A stretch of DNA of 64,000 nt from Polyangiaceae bacterium (GTDB lineage Bacteria; Myxococcota_A; Polyangia; Polyangiales; Polyangiaceae): positions 4,960,001 through 5,024,000 of the forward strand of contig JADJRH010000011.1 of the NCBI GenBank assembly GCA_016712345.1, given 5' to 3'. The notes under the pieces were generated by a model. That model was not told where the DNA came from. It made no database searches and saw only the letters and a program-made list of their open reading frames with translations. Positions 53,022 through 60,509 of this stretch are shown piece after piece; position 1 is the first letter of the stretch; each line of letters starts with the position of its first letter. Both the position numbers and the translations under genes were made by a program.

Positions 53022-53453
53022 GTGGCTGGTGTTTTTCGTCACGAGCAGCCCCGATCACGCGTCCGAGCGAGACCCGGAGCGGAACATACTCTGGGTATTT
53101 GAGCACCGGAAGCGCAGCGAGGACGCGTCAGCGGGGCGCGCAGTAGAAAAACACCAGCCACCTAGGTGGCTGGTGTTTTTCGTCACGAGCAGCCCCGATC
53201 ACGCGTCCGAGCGAGACCCGGAGCGGAACATACTCTGGGTATTTGAGCACCGGAAGCGCAGCGAGGACGCGTCAGCGGGGCGCACAGTAGAAAAACGCCG
53301 GCCACCTAGGTGGCTGGTGTTTTTCGTAACGAGCAGCCCCGATCACGCGTCCGAGCGAGACCCGGAGCGGAACATACTCTGGGTATTTGAGCACCGGAAG
53401 CGCAGCGAGGACGCGTCAGCGGGGCGCACAGTAGAAAAACGCCGGCCACCTAG
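53019..53453. repeat. Three tandem copies of the 144-bp inverted-repeat-ended element
   Basis: Unit starts GGTGGCTGGTG at 53021, 53165 and 53309 (exact 144-bp period, three units). Each ends CACCAGCCACC or GCCGGCCACC and flanks the next through CCTAGG. At the first junction this gives a 34-bp perfect palindrome centred on CCTAGG (around 53146-53181). All three units also keep an open frame through 48 codons each, because 144 is divisible by 3. Unit 1 matches the solo copy at 34070-34213 most closely. Confidence 0.95.
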
Positions 53454-53485
53454 AGGGGCGCTTGGCGCTAGTCTGTGGGTTGGTC

Positions 53486-54829
53486 ATGTCGAATGAACCG
53501 CACGACGACCCGCCCCGATCAGGGGCGAGGCGCCTGGATGTGCCGCTGCGCATTGAGGCATTAAAAAATAGGCTCGCCGGCAATCCCGAAGCGACGCGGG
53601 TGTTGGAGCGCGCGACGGCGATTGAGCAGCGTGTTCAAGAACTGACAGCGCGCGCGCGCGAGGCCGGATCGCAGGGTTCGCCAACGCTGGCCACCGAGGT
53701 CGCTGTGCTTCGGCTGGAACTGGGTGCGCTGCTCGCAGAAGCGTTGGGAGAAGAGCAGCAGGCCGAGCGCGCGCAGGCGCTCAAATCACTGGATCCGTCG
53801 ATGCGGCATCACTTGGCCGCGCTGCTCAATGTGCCCGCCGATGATCGACATCACGCGCTTTTGGAGGTGAAAGCGGCGGAGTATCTGGAGCAGGCGCGGG
53901 CTTTTGACGACGTGGCCGAACAGTTTGGTTTTAACGAAGCCACGCGCCTCGACATTGATGAGCCGCGTGGAGCGTTGGTGCTCACGTACAACGGCTCGCT
54001 GCTTCAATTGTCGGCCCCCGGTGTGGACGGGCACAAACTCGCGCGGCGTCATGTGTACGAAAGCATCTACGGGAATCGAAGCATTCCTTCGAGGGGTACA
54101 CTTTCGCTGACATCCGCTATTCGTGTGGGTGAGCGCGTTCGAACAAATGTACTCAACACGTCGCCGGTGCGAAGGCTTCGCATCGCGACGCGTCCCGAAG
54201 AATGGGATCGCGATCGGCAGGCGCTTCAGCGCATCACGATGACGTTTTCTTCGCGAGCGCCCGGCGCACGCGTGGCGGCGGAAGGGGCCCGTATTCCCGC
54301 GGAGGGCGGGCGTGAAAAACGGCCGGAACCCGAAGCGCCGTTTCGAACGATTTGGGGCGCAAAAGGGGCTTGGTTTCCAACGGTGGTGGTGCCCCTTGTG
54401 GAAGCGGAGCGAGAAAAGCGGGCAACGTCGGAAGAGCGGGCCGAATTGGCGGCGCTCGTTCGACGATTGGCCGATCCGTCGCGCCCGGCGCCGGACGCCA
54501 CCGACGAGGCGAAAATCATGGGCCTAGTGATCTTTTTGCAACAATCGCGCGCCGACGCCGGCGAGCGCGCGTACAGTTTTGAAGACCTGAGCGCATTCTC
54601 AACCGATCGCGGCGAGCGCTGTCGCATTGAGCGCGAGGTTCAAAAGCCGAGCAGATCGGCGGTGCTTGTGCTCGACAGACCGGGGAGCGAGCCGGTTCGT
54701 TTTGAAGGCGGTAGTTTGGGGGCCCAACAGATCGCTGTGGGTGCTCCCGTGGTCGTGATTCATCCCAACGGGGCCATTGCGGCTGTGCTTGGCGATGTTG
54801 CCAAGATCGAATCGCGCGCCGGTCGGTGA
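53486..54829 (+). CDS. Hypothetical protein, helical N-terminus and beta-rich C-terminus
   Basis: 447 residues, soluble, no signal peptide. The first ~120 residues are helical and charged (RIEALKNRLAGNPEATRVLE, QRVQELTARAREAGS). A globular beta-rich part follows (DIDEPRGALVLTYNGSLLQLS, LSLTSAIRVGERVRTN) with two further regions near the C-terminus (VVVPLVEAEREKRATSEE and IAVGAPVVVIHPNGAIAAVL). No family is recognised. ATG 53486 is used; it starts 33 bp after the repeat array, and the mutM-like gene starts 6 bp after its stop, so they may be cotranscribed. Confidence 0.65.
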   Translation: MSNEPHDDPPRSGARRLDVPLRIEALKNRLAGNPEATRVLERATAIEQRVQELTARAREAGSQGSPTLATEVAVLRLELGALLAEALGEEQQAERAQALKSLDPSMRHHLAALLNVPADDRHHALLEVKAAEYLEQARAFDDVAEQFGFNEATRLDIDEPRGALVLTYNGSLLQLSAPGVDGHKLARRHVYESIYGNRSIPSRGTLSLTSAIRVGERVRTNVLNTSPVRRLRIATRPEEWDRDRQALQRITMTFSSRAPGARVAAEGARIPAEGGREKRPEPEAPFRTIWGAKGAWFPTVVVPLVEAEREKRATSEERAELAALVRRLADPSRPAPDATDEAKIMGLVIFLQQSRADAGERAYSFEDLSAFSTDRGERCRIEREVQKPSRSAVLVLDRPGSEPVRFEGGSLGAQQIAVGAPVVVIHPNGAIAAVLGDVAKIESRAGR

Positions 54830-54835
54830 CGAGTC

Positions 54836-55699
54836 ATGCCGGAGCGACCCGACCTTGAATACGTCGTTCCGATATTGGCGAAGGAGCTTGTCGGGGTTGA
54901 AATTCGCGCTGTCGTTCTCCAAAAGCCGGTTGTGCTGCGTGTACTTCTCCCTGAAAACGTGGAACGCCTCGTTGTGGGTAGAAAGATCACGGGCGCTGCC
55001 CGCCGGGCGCATTTCGTCCGCTTCGGTCTGACCGGCGACCCTCCTTTGGAAATGATCGTTTCGCCCATGTTGGCAGGGAGGTTTTCGATCGCAAAAACAG
55101 GCTCAAAAGCACCGCGCGACGCGGCCATGGGGTTTGACTTGGATAACGGTCAAACGCTCTTTTACAGGGACGACGTGCAAATGGGCAAAGTGTACATTTT
55201 GCCAAAAGACGCACTCGACAGCGTTCCCGGCGCTTCGAAAATCGGTGTGGATGTGCTCGATCCAAAGGCGTTTACGCTCAAGATGTTTATGCAGTTGGCA
55301 AAGAGTCGGCGCGACCAGGCCAAAGTATTTTTAATGGACAAGAGCGCGCTCGATGCCATGGGCAATGCGTACGCCGATGAAGTTTTGTTTGAGGCGCGTA
55401 TTCACCCCAAAACGATGGTTCGCCGTCTGGGCGACGAAGAGATTGAGCGCCTCTACAAAGCGATCGTGAACGTTCTCGGAGCGGCTCGAAAGACAATCGC
55501 CGACAGAAAGCCACCGATCGACGAGAAAATTCGCGATTTTTTAAAGGTGCGCGGGCGACCGGGAGAACCGTGCGTACACTGCGGAACCAAACTCCGCAAA
55601 GCCGGTGTACACGGACACGATGCGATCTACTGCCCGGAATGCCAGCCCGATGAACGCAAAAGTGCGTTCGTGGATTTTCGAAAAGTGAAGGGCGGATGA
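54836..55699 (+). CDS. Fpg/MutM-like DNA glycosylase (Nei/Fpg family)
   Basis: 287 residues. The N-terminus MPERPDLEYVVPIL replaces the usual MPELPEVE; the catalytic Pro2 and Glu3 are retained. The helix-two-turn-helix region (IHPKTMVRRLGDEEIERLYKAI) and a C-terminal zinc finger PCVHCGTKLRKAG ... YCPECQPDERKS (C-x2-C-x~16-C-x2-C) are intact. Family members excise oxidised bases through an imino intermediate at Pro2. It lies 6 bp from the upstream gene. The substrate (8-oxoguanine or pyrimidine lesions) cannot be assigned. Confidence 0.85.
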   Translation: MPERPDLEYVVPILAKELVGVEIRAVVLQKPVVLRVLLPENVERLVVGRKITGAARRAHFVRFGLTGDPPLEMIVSPMLAGRFSIAKTGSKAPRDAAMGFDLDNGQTLFYRDDVQMGKVYILPKDALDSVPGASKIGVDVLDPKAFTLKMFMQLAKSRRDQAKVFLMDKSALDAMGNAYADEVLFEARIHPKTMVRRLGDEEIERLYKAIVNVLGAARKTIADRKPPIDEKIRDFLKVRGRPGEPCVHCGTKLRKAGVHGHDAIYCPECQPDERKSAFVDFRKVKGG

Positions 55700-55768
55700 C
55701 GCGGGGCGCGTTGTGGTAATAAGCCGCCCATCGTATAGAACGTGCCAGCTTACGTCGGAGACGAACGA

Positions 55769-57115
55769 ATGATCGAAGTCGTGATGCCGCAGCTCGGCGA
55801 GAGCGTGGCCGAAGGTACCGTAACCAAATGGCTTGTTCGCGAGGGTGATCTCGTCACACGTAGCCAACCGATCGTGGTGGTATCAACCGACAAAGCCGAC
55901 ACCGAAGTCACGTCCACGGCGTCGGGAGTTGTTGCAAAACTCGTTGCCGCGGAAGGTCAAACGCTCGCAAAAGGCAGCGTGCTTTGCGCGATCGATGAAA
56001 CCGCGCAGGCGGTTTCAAAACCTGCCGATGCACCGGCTGCAAGTGCGCCCGCCGCCCCGTCCGCAGCGCCCGCGGATGAATCACGTCCCCTCGCCTCCCC
56101 TTCCACACGCAAAGCGGCGCTCGAAGCGGGCGTCGATCTGCGCGCTGTCGAGCCCACCGGTGAACGCGGGCGCATCACACACGACGACGTTCGCAAGGCG
56201 GCCGGCGCGGAGAGTGCCGCGATCGTCAAAGCGCCCGCGGCCTCCGTTGCACCCGCCGCGCCGGCTTCCGCTGCACCCGCCGCACCGATTGCGGCGCCGA
56301 GTGTCACCCCCGACGCCGCTGAATTGGCGCAGATCATCTCCGCGGGCGGCGGGTTTGTACCGCCGATTCCGGGTGTGGGGTTTGGCTCTTACAAGGTGCC
56401 TGCATACACACCCAAGCCCGGCGATAAAGTGGTTCCGTTCACGCGAAGGCGGCGGATCACGGCCGACCACATGGTGTACTCAAAAACAACCGCGCCTCAC
56501 GTTGTGACGGTTGCCGAAGTGGACCTCGCCCAAGTTTCAAAGCTTCGCGATCAAAACAAAGATCAGCTCAAAAAAGAGGGCGTTTCGCTAACGTTTCTCG
56601 CGTTCGTTTGCGCCGCCGTCATTCGCAGTTTGCGTGAAAACCCTGAGATCAACGCGCGCGTTCTCGACAACTCGTACGTGGTTCTCAAAGACATCAACTT
56701 GGGCGTTGCGGTGGACACACCCGGCGGCTTGATTGTGCCGAATATCAAACAGGCAGATCAGCTTTCACTGCGGGGGATCGCGTCGGCGATTGACGGCCTC
56801 GCATCGCGGGCGCGTGCCGGCAAAGTCACCGCGGACGATCTTGCGAGCACCACGTTCACCGTTTCAAACCCCGGCCTCAAAGGAAACATGTTCGGCGGAG
56901 CGATCATTTCGCAGCCAAACGTGGGCATTTTGCGCATGGGTGAAATCAAAAAACGCGCGGTTGTGGTTACCAAAGACGGTGAAGACTCAATCGCGATCCA
57001 CCCGGTGATGTTCGTTGCGCTTTCGTACGATCACCGGATTATCGACGGCGTGCTCGCCAACTCGTTTTTGTGGCGTGTGGCCGACATTCTCACGCGCGGT
57101 GACTTTCAGATCTGA
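55769..57115 (+). CDS. Dihydrolipoamide acyltransferase (E2) of a 2-oxoacid dehydrogenase complex
   Basis: 448 residues. A lipoyl domain (residues 1-78) has VVSTDKADTEVTS with the lipoylated Lys. An Ala/Pro-rich linker and a peripheral-subunit-binding domain (LASPSTRKAALEAGVDL ... GRITHDDVRKAA) follow. The catalytic domain has the trimer-forming core, VAVDTPGGLIVPNIK, and the active-site SYDHRIIDGVLANSF. It transfers an acyl group to CoA. Whether pyruvate, 2-oxoglutarate or branched-chain substrate is used cannot be read; the E1 and E3 genes are not adjacent. GGAG 9 nt before ATG 55769 supports the start. Confidence 0.88.
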   Translation: MIEVVMPQLGESVAEGTVTKWLVREGDLVTRSQPIVVVSTDKADTEVTSTASGVVAKLVAAEGQTLAKGSVLCAIDETAQAVSKPADAPAASAPAAPSAAPADESRPLASPSTRKAALEAGVDLRAVEPTGERGRITHDDVRKAAGAESAAIVKAPAASVAPAAPASAAPAAPIAAPSVTPDAAELAQIISAGGGFVPPIPGVGFGSYKVPAYTPKPGDKVVPFTRRRRITADHMVYSKTTAPHVVTVAEVDLAQVSKLRDQNKDQLKKEGVSLTFLAFVCAAVIRSLRENPEINARVLDNSYVVLKDINLGVAVDTPGGLIVPNIKQADQLSLRGIASAIDGLASRARAGKVTADDLASTTFTVSNPGLKGNMFGGAIISQPNVGILRMGEIKKRAVVVTKDGEDSIAIHPVMFVALSYDHRIIDGVLANSFLWRVADILTRGDFQI

Positions 57116-57138
57116 CGGGGCGGAGAGGCTTTTTGAAA

Positions 57139-58410
57139 ATGGCAAACACCACCAATGGGGGGCTTTTGCCCCTCGCTCAAGTCGACCCTGAAATTTTTGG
57201 CCTCGTGCGCGACGAAGAGCGCTACCAGGCGCGCACTGTTCGTTTGATCGCGAGCGAAAACTATGTGTCCCGAGCCGTCATGGAAGCGTCGGGAACGGTG
57301 CTCACAAACAAGTATTCAGAGGGGTATCCCCACAAGCGGTATTACGAAGGCCAACAGCAGGTAGACAAGGTTGAAGAGCTTGCAAAAAGCCGTATTCAAA
57401 CTTTGTTTGGTGCCGAACATGCCAATGTGCAGGCGTATTCAGGCAGCCCGGCCAACCTCGCTGTGTACTTTGCTTTCTGCAAAGCGGGCGACACGATTAT
57501 GGGCCTTGGGCTGCCCGCCGGCGGCCACCTGACTCACGGTTGGAACGTCAGCATCACAGGCAAATATTACAAAGCCGCGCTCTACGGCGTTCGCCAAGAC
57601 ACGCACCGCATTGACATGGACGCCGTGCGTGAAATCGCCCTCAAAGAGCGTCCTCGCCTCATTTGGTGCGGCGCCACCGCGTATCCTCGCTTCATCGATT
57701 ATCAAGCGTTTCGATCCATCGCCGATGAAGTGGGCGCGATCTTGGCGGCCGACATTGCCCACGTGGCCGGTCTTGTGGCCGGTGGTGTACACCCGTCGCC
57801 GGTGGGCATTGCCGACGTTGTCACTTCCACAACGCACAAAACCCTTCGCGGACCGCGTGGAGCAATTGTGCTTTCAAAAGCGGCACACGCGGCGGCCGTT
57901 GACAAAGCCGTGTTCCCTGGATTGCAGGGCGGCCCTCACAACGCCACCACCGCGGCAATCGCCGTGGCCGCCAAAGAAGCGAGCGACCCGTCGTTTAAGG
58001 TGTACGCACAATCGGTTGTCGACAATGCCAAGATCCTCGGCGAAGAGCTTTCCGCGCGCGGTTTCAGGCTCATCACCGGTGGCACCGACAACCATCTGTT
58101 GCTTGTCGACATGACGCCCAAAGGCCTCGGCGGAAAGCCGTACGCGCAGGCGCTCGATCGCGCGGGGATTGTGGCAAACTACAACTCCATCCCGTTTGAC
58201 CCACGCAAACCGTTTGATCCGTCCGGCATTCGACTCGGAACGCCGGCCGTTGCATCGCGCGGCATGGGCGCCGCGGAGATGAAGCGCATCGCCGCGTGGA
58301 TGGACGAAGTGGCTCAGCACGTCGGCGATGAATCGCTCATCACGCGCGTTGCAAACGAAGTAGCGGAGATGTGCAAAGCGTTTCCGGCACCGGGCATCAC
58401 GGTGGAGTGA
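57139..58410 (+). CDS. glyA: Serine hydroxymethyltransferase
   Basis: 423 residues. The family is unmistakable: RLIASENYVSRAVMEASGT at the N-terminus, YSEGYPHKRYYEGQQ, the folate and PLP contacts ANVQAYSGSPANLAVY and LSHG-like HLTHGW, and the PLP-Lys in VVTSTTHKTLRGPRGA. It interconverts serine and glycine, feeding the one-carbon pool. The ATG at 57139 is used; a TTG at 57133 is also possible. It starts 23 bp after the E2 gene stop and could be cotranscribed. Downstream is a GC-rich hairpin-bearing stretch. Confidence 0.96.
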   Translation: MANTTNGGLLPLAQVDPEIFGLVRDEERYQARTVRLIASENYVSRAVMEASGTVLTNKYSEGYPHKRYYEGQQQVDKVEELAKSRIQTLFGAEHANVQAYSGSPANLAVYFAFCKAGDTIMGLGLPAGGHLTHGWNVSITGKYYKAALYGVRQDTHRIDMDAVREIALKERPRLIWCGATAYPRFIDYQAFRSIADEVGAILAADIAHVAGLVAGGVHPSPVGIADVVTSTTHKTLRGPRGAIVLSKAAHAAAVDKAVFPGLQGGPHNATTAAIAVAAKEASDPSFKVYAQSVVDNAKILGEELSARGFRLITGGTDNHLLLVDMTPKGLGGKPYAQALDRAGIVANYNSIPFDPRKPFDPSGIRLGTPAVASRGMGAAEMKRIAAWMDEVAQHVGDESLITRVANEVAEMCKAFPAPGITVE

Positions 58411-58545
58411 TCGCTTCAGACCTTTGCGTACGCATGGATCTCTATTTTGAATTGCGGGAGGCGCCGTTGGCATAGATAGGGGAAAAGGTGCCCCCCGGGG
58501 CCGCATGTGTACACATGCGGCCGGCCCCCCAAGCGCCGGGCTCGC
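58411..58545. other. Post-glyA stretch with a 24-bp perfect palindrome
   Basis: The 24-bp perfect palindrome GGCCGCATGTGTACACATGCGG plus CC (58499-58522) is centred on the GTGTACAC octamer. It is followed by a GC hairpin (copy A, 58523-58578) that overlaps the 3' end of the nucleotidyltransferase-like gene. No gene and no obvious T-tract terminator are seen. Confidence 0.7.
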
Positions 58546-58578
58546 TCACTGCGTTCGCTGCGCGCGGGCGGGGGGCCC
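58523..58578. repeat. GC-rich hairpin element, copy A
   Basis: Arms GGCCCCCC (58523-58530) and GGGGGGCC at the far end pair. The whole reads in the opposite orientation to copy B (59720-59768), whose GGCCCCCCGCGCGC and GCGCGCTTGGGGGGC arms resemble it. The two copies flank the 58546-59512 gene pair in inverted orientation, with copy A overlapping the 3' end of that gene. Confidence 0.55.
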
Positions 58579-59331
58579 ACCTCGGGCGCGAGCGCGCGCC
58601 GAGCGCTTTTGGTCGAGCAGCGCTCTCATCTGCGGGTATCGCCGAAAATGGAATCGGGCCGGCAGTGCCGGAGCCGTGGAAATTGCATCGAATGGGTCGA
58701 CACCTGTTCGATCGACGATGGTGAGAGCACGCTGCGTTAGACAATATCGAAAGGTTGTTTCGTTTTGATGCAACGCGGCCCGGGAGTTGGAGGCGGCCAA
58801 CTCGTCTGTGTACATGCGCGCACAGTGAACCGATACGCGTAGCTGACGAAGCGCCGATGGATCGTCCCGACGAAAGTCGAGCAGGTTGGCAATTCGACTC
58901 ATCATGCAATGAGCGGGATGCATTACGCGCAACCGCAACCCCGGTTCGATTTCCACGAGGATGACGCTCGCCAGAAATTTGATTGGATCGATACCGTGAG
59001 GAATGTTCACGAAGTCGATTTCACGCTCTTCGTTTGCAAAGAAAACAACCACCTTGCCCGTGCAAGGTGTTGCGTCGTCGAATGAGGGCGCGACGAAACG
59101 ACCACCCAAACGACGAGCCACGTTTTCTGCATCTTTGCGCGTTCCGCAAAAGTCGAGATCCTTGCTCGTGAAAGGCCCCAACTCTTTCAACGCCTCAAGA
59201 TGAGCGACGTAACGCTCAGCCCAAAAGTTCAGCGCCTGCCCGCCCACCAGAATGAGTTCATCGTTGGGACCGAGACGACGAAGTAGACCGACAGCGTCTG
59301 CGTGAGTGAAAGGTGAAGGACGCGACACCAA
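58546..59331 (-). CDS. Nucleotidyltransferase-fold-like protein (MNT/AbiEii-like, tentative)
   Basis: 261 residues. The motif LILVGGQALNFWAERY (GG near the start) followed ~35 residues later by SKDLDFCG gives a GG...DxD pattern of nucleotidyltransferase-fold proteins such as AbiEii-type toxins. The later part (VMHPAHCMMSRIANLLDF and LRQLRVSVHCARMYTDEL) is helical. The C-terminal tail (ARARARGGPPARAQ) is encoded by the GC hairpin element. Starts TTG or GTG only. A 56-residue gene is 10 bp upstream on the same strand, so the two may form a toxin-antitoxin-like pair. The family call is tentative. Confidence 0.6.
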   Translation of the reverse strand: MVSRPSPFTHADAVGLLRRLGPNDELILVGGQALNFWAERYVAHLEALKELGPFTSKDLDFCGTRKDAENVARRLGGRFVAPSFDDATPCTGKVVVFFANEEREIDFVNIPHGIDPIKFLASVILVEIEPGLRLRVMHPAHCMMSRIANLLDFRRDDPSALRQLRVSVHCARMYTDELAASNSRAALHQNETTFRYCLTQRALTIVDRTGVDPFDAISTAPALPARFHFRRYPQMRALLDQKRSARARARGGPPARAQRTQ

Positions 59332-59341
59332 ACCCCATGAA

Positions 59342-59512
59342 TCAGCGAGCCACCGCCTTCAACTCCACCTTCGCGTCTGGAAAAACGAACCACCCATTCT
59401 CGCGACGCAACTCCTCACGACTCTTCTCCCCAGAAGCCAACGCCTCCTCGTCACGACGACGCGCCGCCTGCTTTTCCTCTACCCGAACCTTGAAGTCGAA
59501 AGAATCGGACAT
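59342..59512 (-). CDS. Small gene upstream of the nucleotidyltransferase-like gene
   Basis: 56 residues, MSDSFDFKVRVEEKQAARR at the start; charged and helical with a short Trp/Phe-containing C-terminus (WFVFPDAKVELKAVAR). It runs in the same direction as the downstream nucleotidyltransferase-like gene (10-bp gap). It may be the small partner of a two-gene module. No family is recognised. The start codon overlaps the ATG of a low-confidence gene on the other strand (59511). Confidence 0.55.
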   Translation of the reverse strand: MSDSFDFKVRVEEKQAARRRDEEALASGEKSREELRRENGWFVFPDAKVELKAVAR

Positions 59513-59813
59513 GGTGAGCAAAACCTACCGAGCGAAACGGAAGAAGGCAAATGAGGAAAGGGACCCCGCGGAAACACCAGCGCCCGGCGACGCCCCGGGA
59601 ACACCGGCGCCCGGCGACGCCGCGGAAACACCGGCGCCCGGCGACGCCCCGGGAACACCGGCGCAAGGGGACCCCGCGGAAACACCAGCGCCCGGCGACG
59701 CCCCGGGAACACCGGCGCAGGGCCCCCCGCGCGCGCCGGAGCGAAGCGACGCCGCGCGCTTGGGGGGCGCGCGCGCCCGCGTGATTTTGAACACGATGAT
59801 GTGTACGCAATAG
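59511..59813 (+). CDS. Low-confidence ORF built of six 9-residue repeats
   Basis: 100 residues: a basic N-terminus (SKTYRAKRKKANEER), then six units GDxxxTPAP or GDxxxTPAQ and an Arg-rich end. The 27-bp repeat keeps the frame open, so openness is weak evidence for coding. No Shine-Dalgarno was found. It is divergent from the small gene at 59342-59512 with overlapping ATGs. It could be a real disordered protein or an artefact of the repeat. Confidence 0.2.
   Translation: MVSKTYRAKRKKANEERDPAETPAPGDAPGTPAPGDAAETPAPGDAPGTPAQGDPAETPAPGDAPGTPAQGPPRAPERSDAARLGGARARVILNTMMCTQ
59562..59723. repeat. Six 27-bp tandem repeats (54-bp higher-order unit)
   Basis: Units start at 59562, 59589, 59616, 59643, 59670 and 59697. 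Each encodes DxxxTPAPG or a close variant, and units alternate PAE/AAE and APG types. The pairing gives a 54-bp higher-order unit repeated three times. This suggests recent expansion. Confidence 0.9.
59720..59768. repeat. GC-rich hairpin element, copy B
   Basis: Arms GGGCCCCCCGCGCGC (from 59720) and GCGCGCTTGGGGGGC (to 59768) pair with a TT bulge, giving a strong hairpin. It lies 43 bp before the end of the low-confidence ORF and in inverted orientation to copy A. Confidence 0.6.
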
Positions 59814-59984
59814 GCTTGTGTACGCTTCGTACCTGCGACCGGCCGCGGGCGCGCGCCCGGGGGGCACGAAAATCTGGGTTGGAAACGGGTGCGCCTGCGT
59901 GGCCGGGATGTGGGACGAATACCCCAAGGGAATAAACCGAGTACCGCAAGTTCAAGCGCTGCGCGGTGTGCTTCGCGATTTGCG

Positions 59985-60047
59985 CTCTCGCAACTCGCTC
60001 GGACGCGTGATCAGGGCTGCTCGCTACGAAAAACGCCGGTCACCTTG
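59985..60047 (-). repeat. Degenerate part-copy of the 144-bp element
   Basis: The reverse strand reads GGTGACCGGCGTTTTTCG, then GAGCAGCCCTGATCACGCG and TCCGAGCGAG, matching the first ~50 bp of the 144-bp element with a few changes. The rest of the unit is not recognisable here. It is a truncated copy or relic. Confidence 0.8.
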
Positions 60048-60201
60048 AGCACCGATCAGGTTGATTCCGTAATCAAATGGATAGTTTGCTTGTGTACTCA
60101 AACAGGCAAAAGCAAGGCATAAAGCCTAGGCCCGAAGCTCCCACCGCGTGACAGACACCCAGTTCGGATCGCGTGGAGGGGGGCCCGCGGCGTTCGCTCC
60201 T

Positions 60202-60325
60202 GATCTGTGCACGTCTCGCGGGTTCGGTTTCTCCCAAGCGCCCGCGGACGGGGCCCCTTCCCCGCCGCAGTACGCCGCAGTAGCGCGTGGAGCCCAAACC
60301 GTACCCGCTCGTTCGCGCACAGATC
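60202..60325. repeat. Long imperfect inverted repeat
   Basis: Outer arms GATCTGTGC and GCACAGATC at 60202 and 60317 pair exactly. Inner arms CGGGTTCGGTTT (about 60219) and AAACCGTACCCG (about 60297) pair at 11 of 12 positions. GGGGCCCC sits at the centre. This could be a stem of a structured RNA or a cruciform. Confidence 0.7.
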
Positions 60326-60364
60326 ACTCGCTCTCTTCACCCCAAAGGGGGATTGGGGAGTGAG

Positions 60365-60479
60365 TGACCATTGCGTGATCGAGTGTTGCGGCGAGGGCCC
60401 CATTGCGCCCTGCGGCAGGGTGGGGCCCCGGCCGCGGCGCATTGGGTGGGAAGCCGCAACACGAGACATGCAATGGTCA
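60365..60479. repeat. 115-bp nested inverted repeat
   Basis: The outer arms TGACCATTGC (60365) and GCAATGGTCA (60470-60479) pair exactly. Next, GTGTTGCGGC and GCCGCAACAC pair exactly. Inside, GGGCCCCA and TGGGGCCC pair, then CCCTGC and GCAGGG. The whole can fold into one long, nested stem. It lies 31 bp from the 3' end of the leftward lipoprotein gene. Confidence 0.8.
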
Positions 60480-60509
60480 GGAGCGACCCGTGCGGGGGAG
60501 GAGGCTGCT

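Larger units (their letters stand above)
59814..60509. other. Structured intergenic stretch without a convincing gene
   Basis: About 700 bp of GC-rich DNA. It contains a part-copy of the 144-bp element (59985-60047, reverse strand) and inverted repeats at 60202-60325 and 60365-60479. The palindrome GGGCGCGCGCCC lies at about 59849-59860. No translated frame has recognisable composition. It probably holds terminators or structured RNA for the flanking genes, but this is unproven. Confidence 0.6.

Noticed and set aside
53029..53496. Open frame MFFVTSSPDHASERDPERN running through the three tandem elements.
   Set aside because: The frame stays open because each unit is 144 bp, a multiple of three. 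The same 48 residues repeat, no start signal is present, and the solo copy lies in an intergenic site.
59313..59813. A 166-codon + strand frame starting inside the nucleotidyltransferase-like gene pair.
   Set aside because: Its first 66 codons are antisense to the 56-residue gene and the nucleotidyltransferase start region. Only the portion after 59511 is kept, at low confidence.
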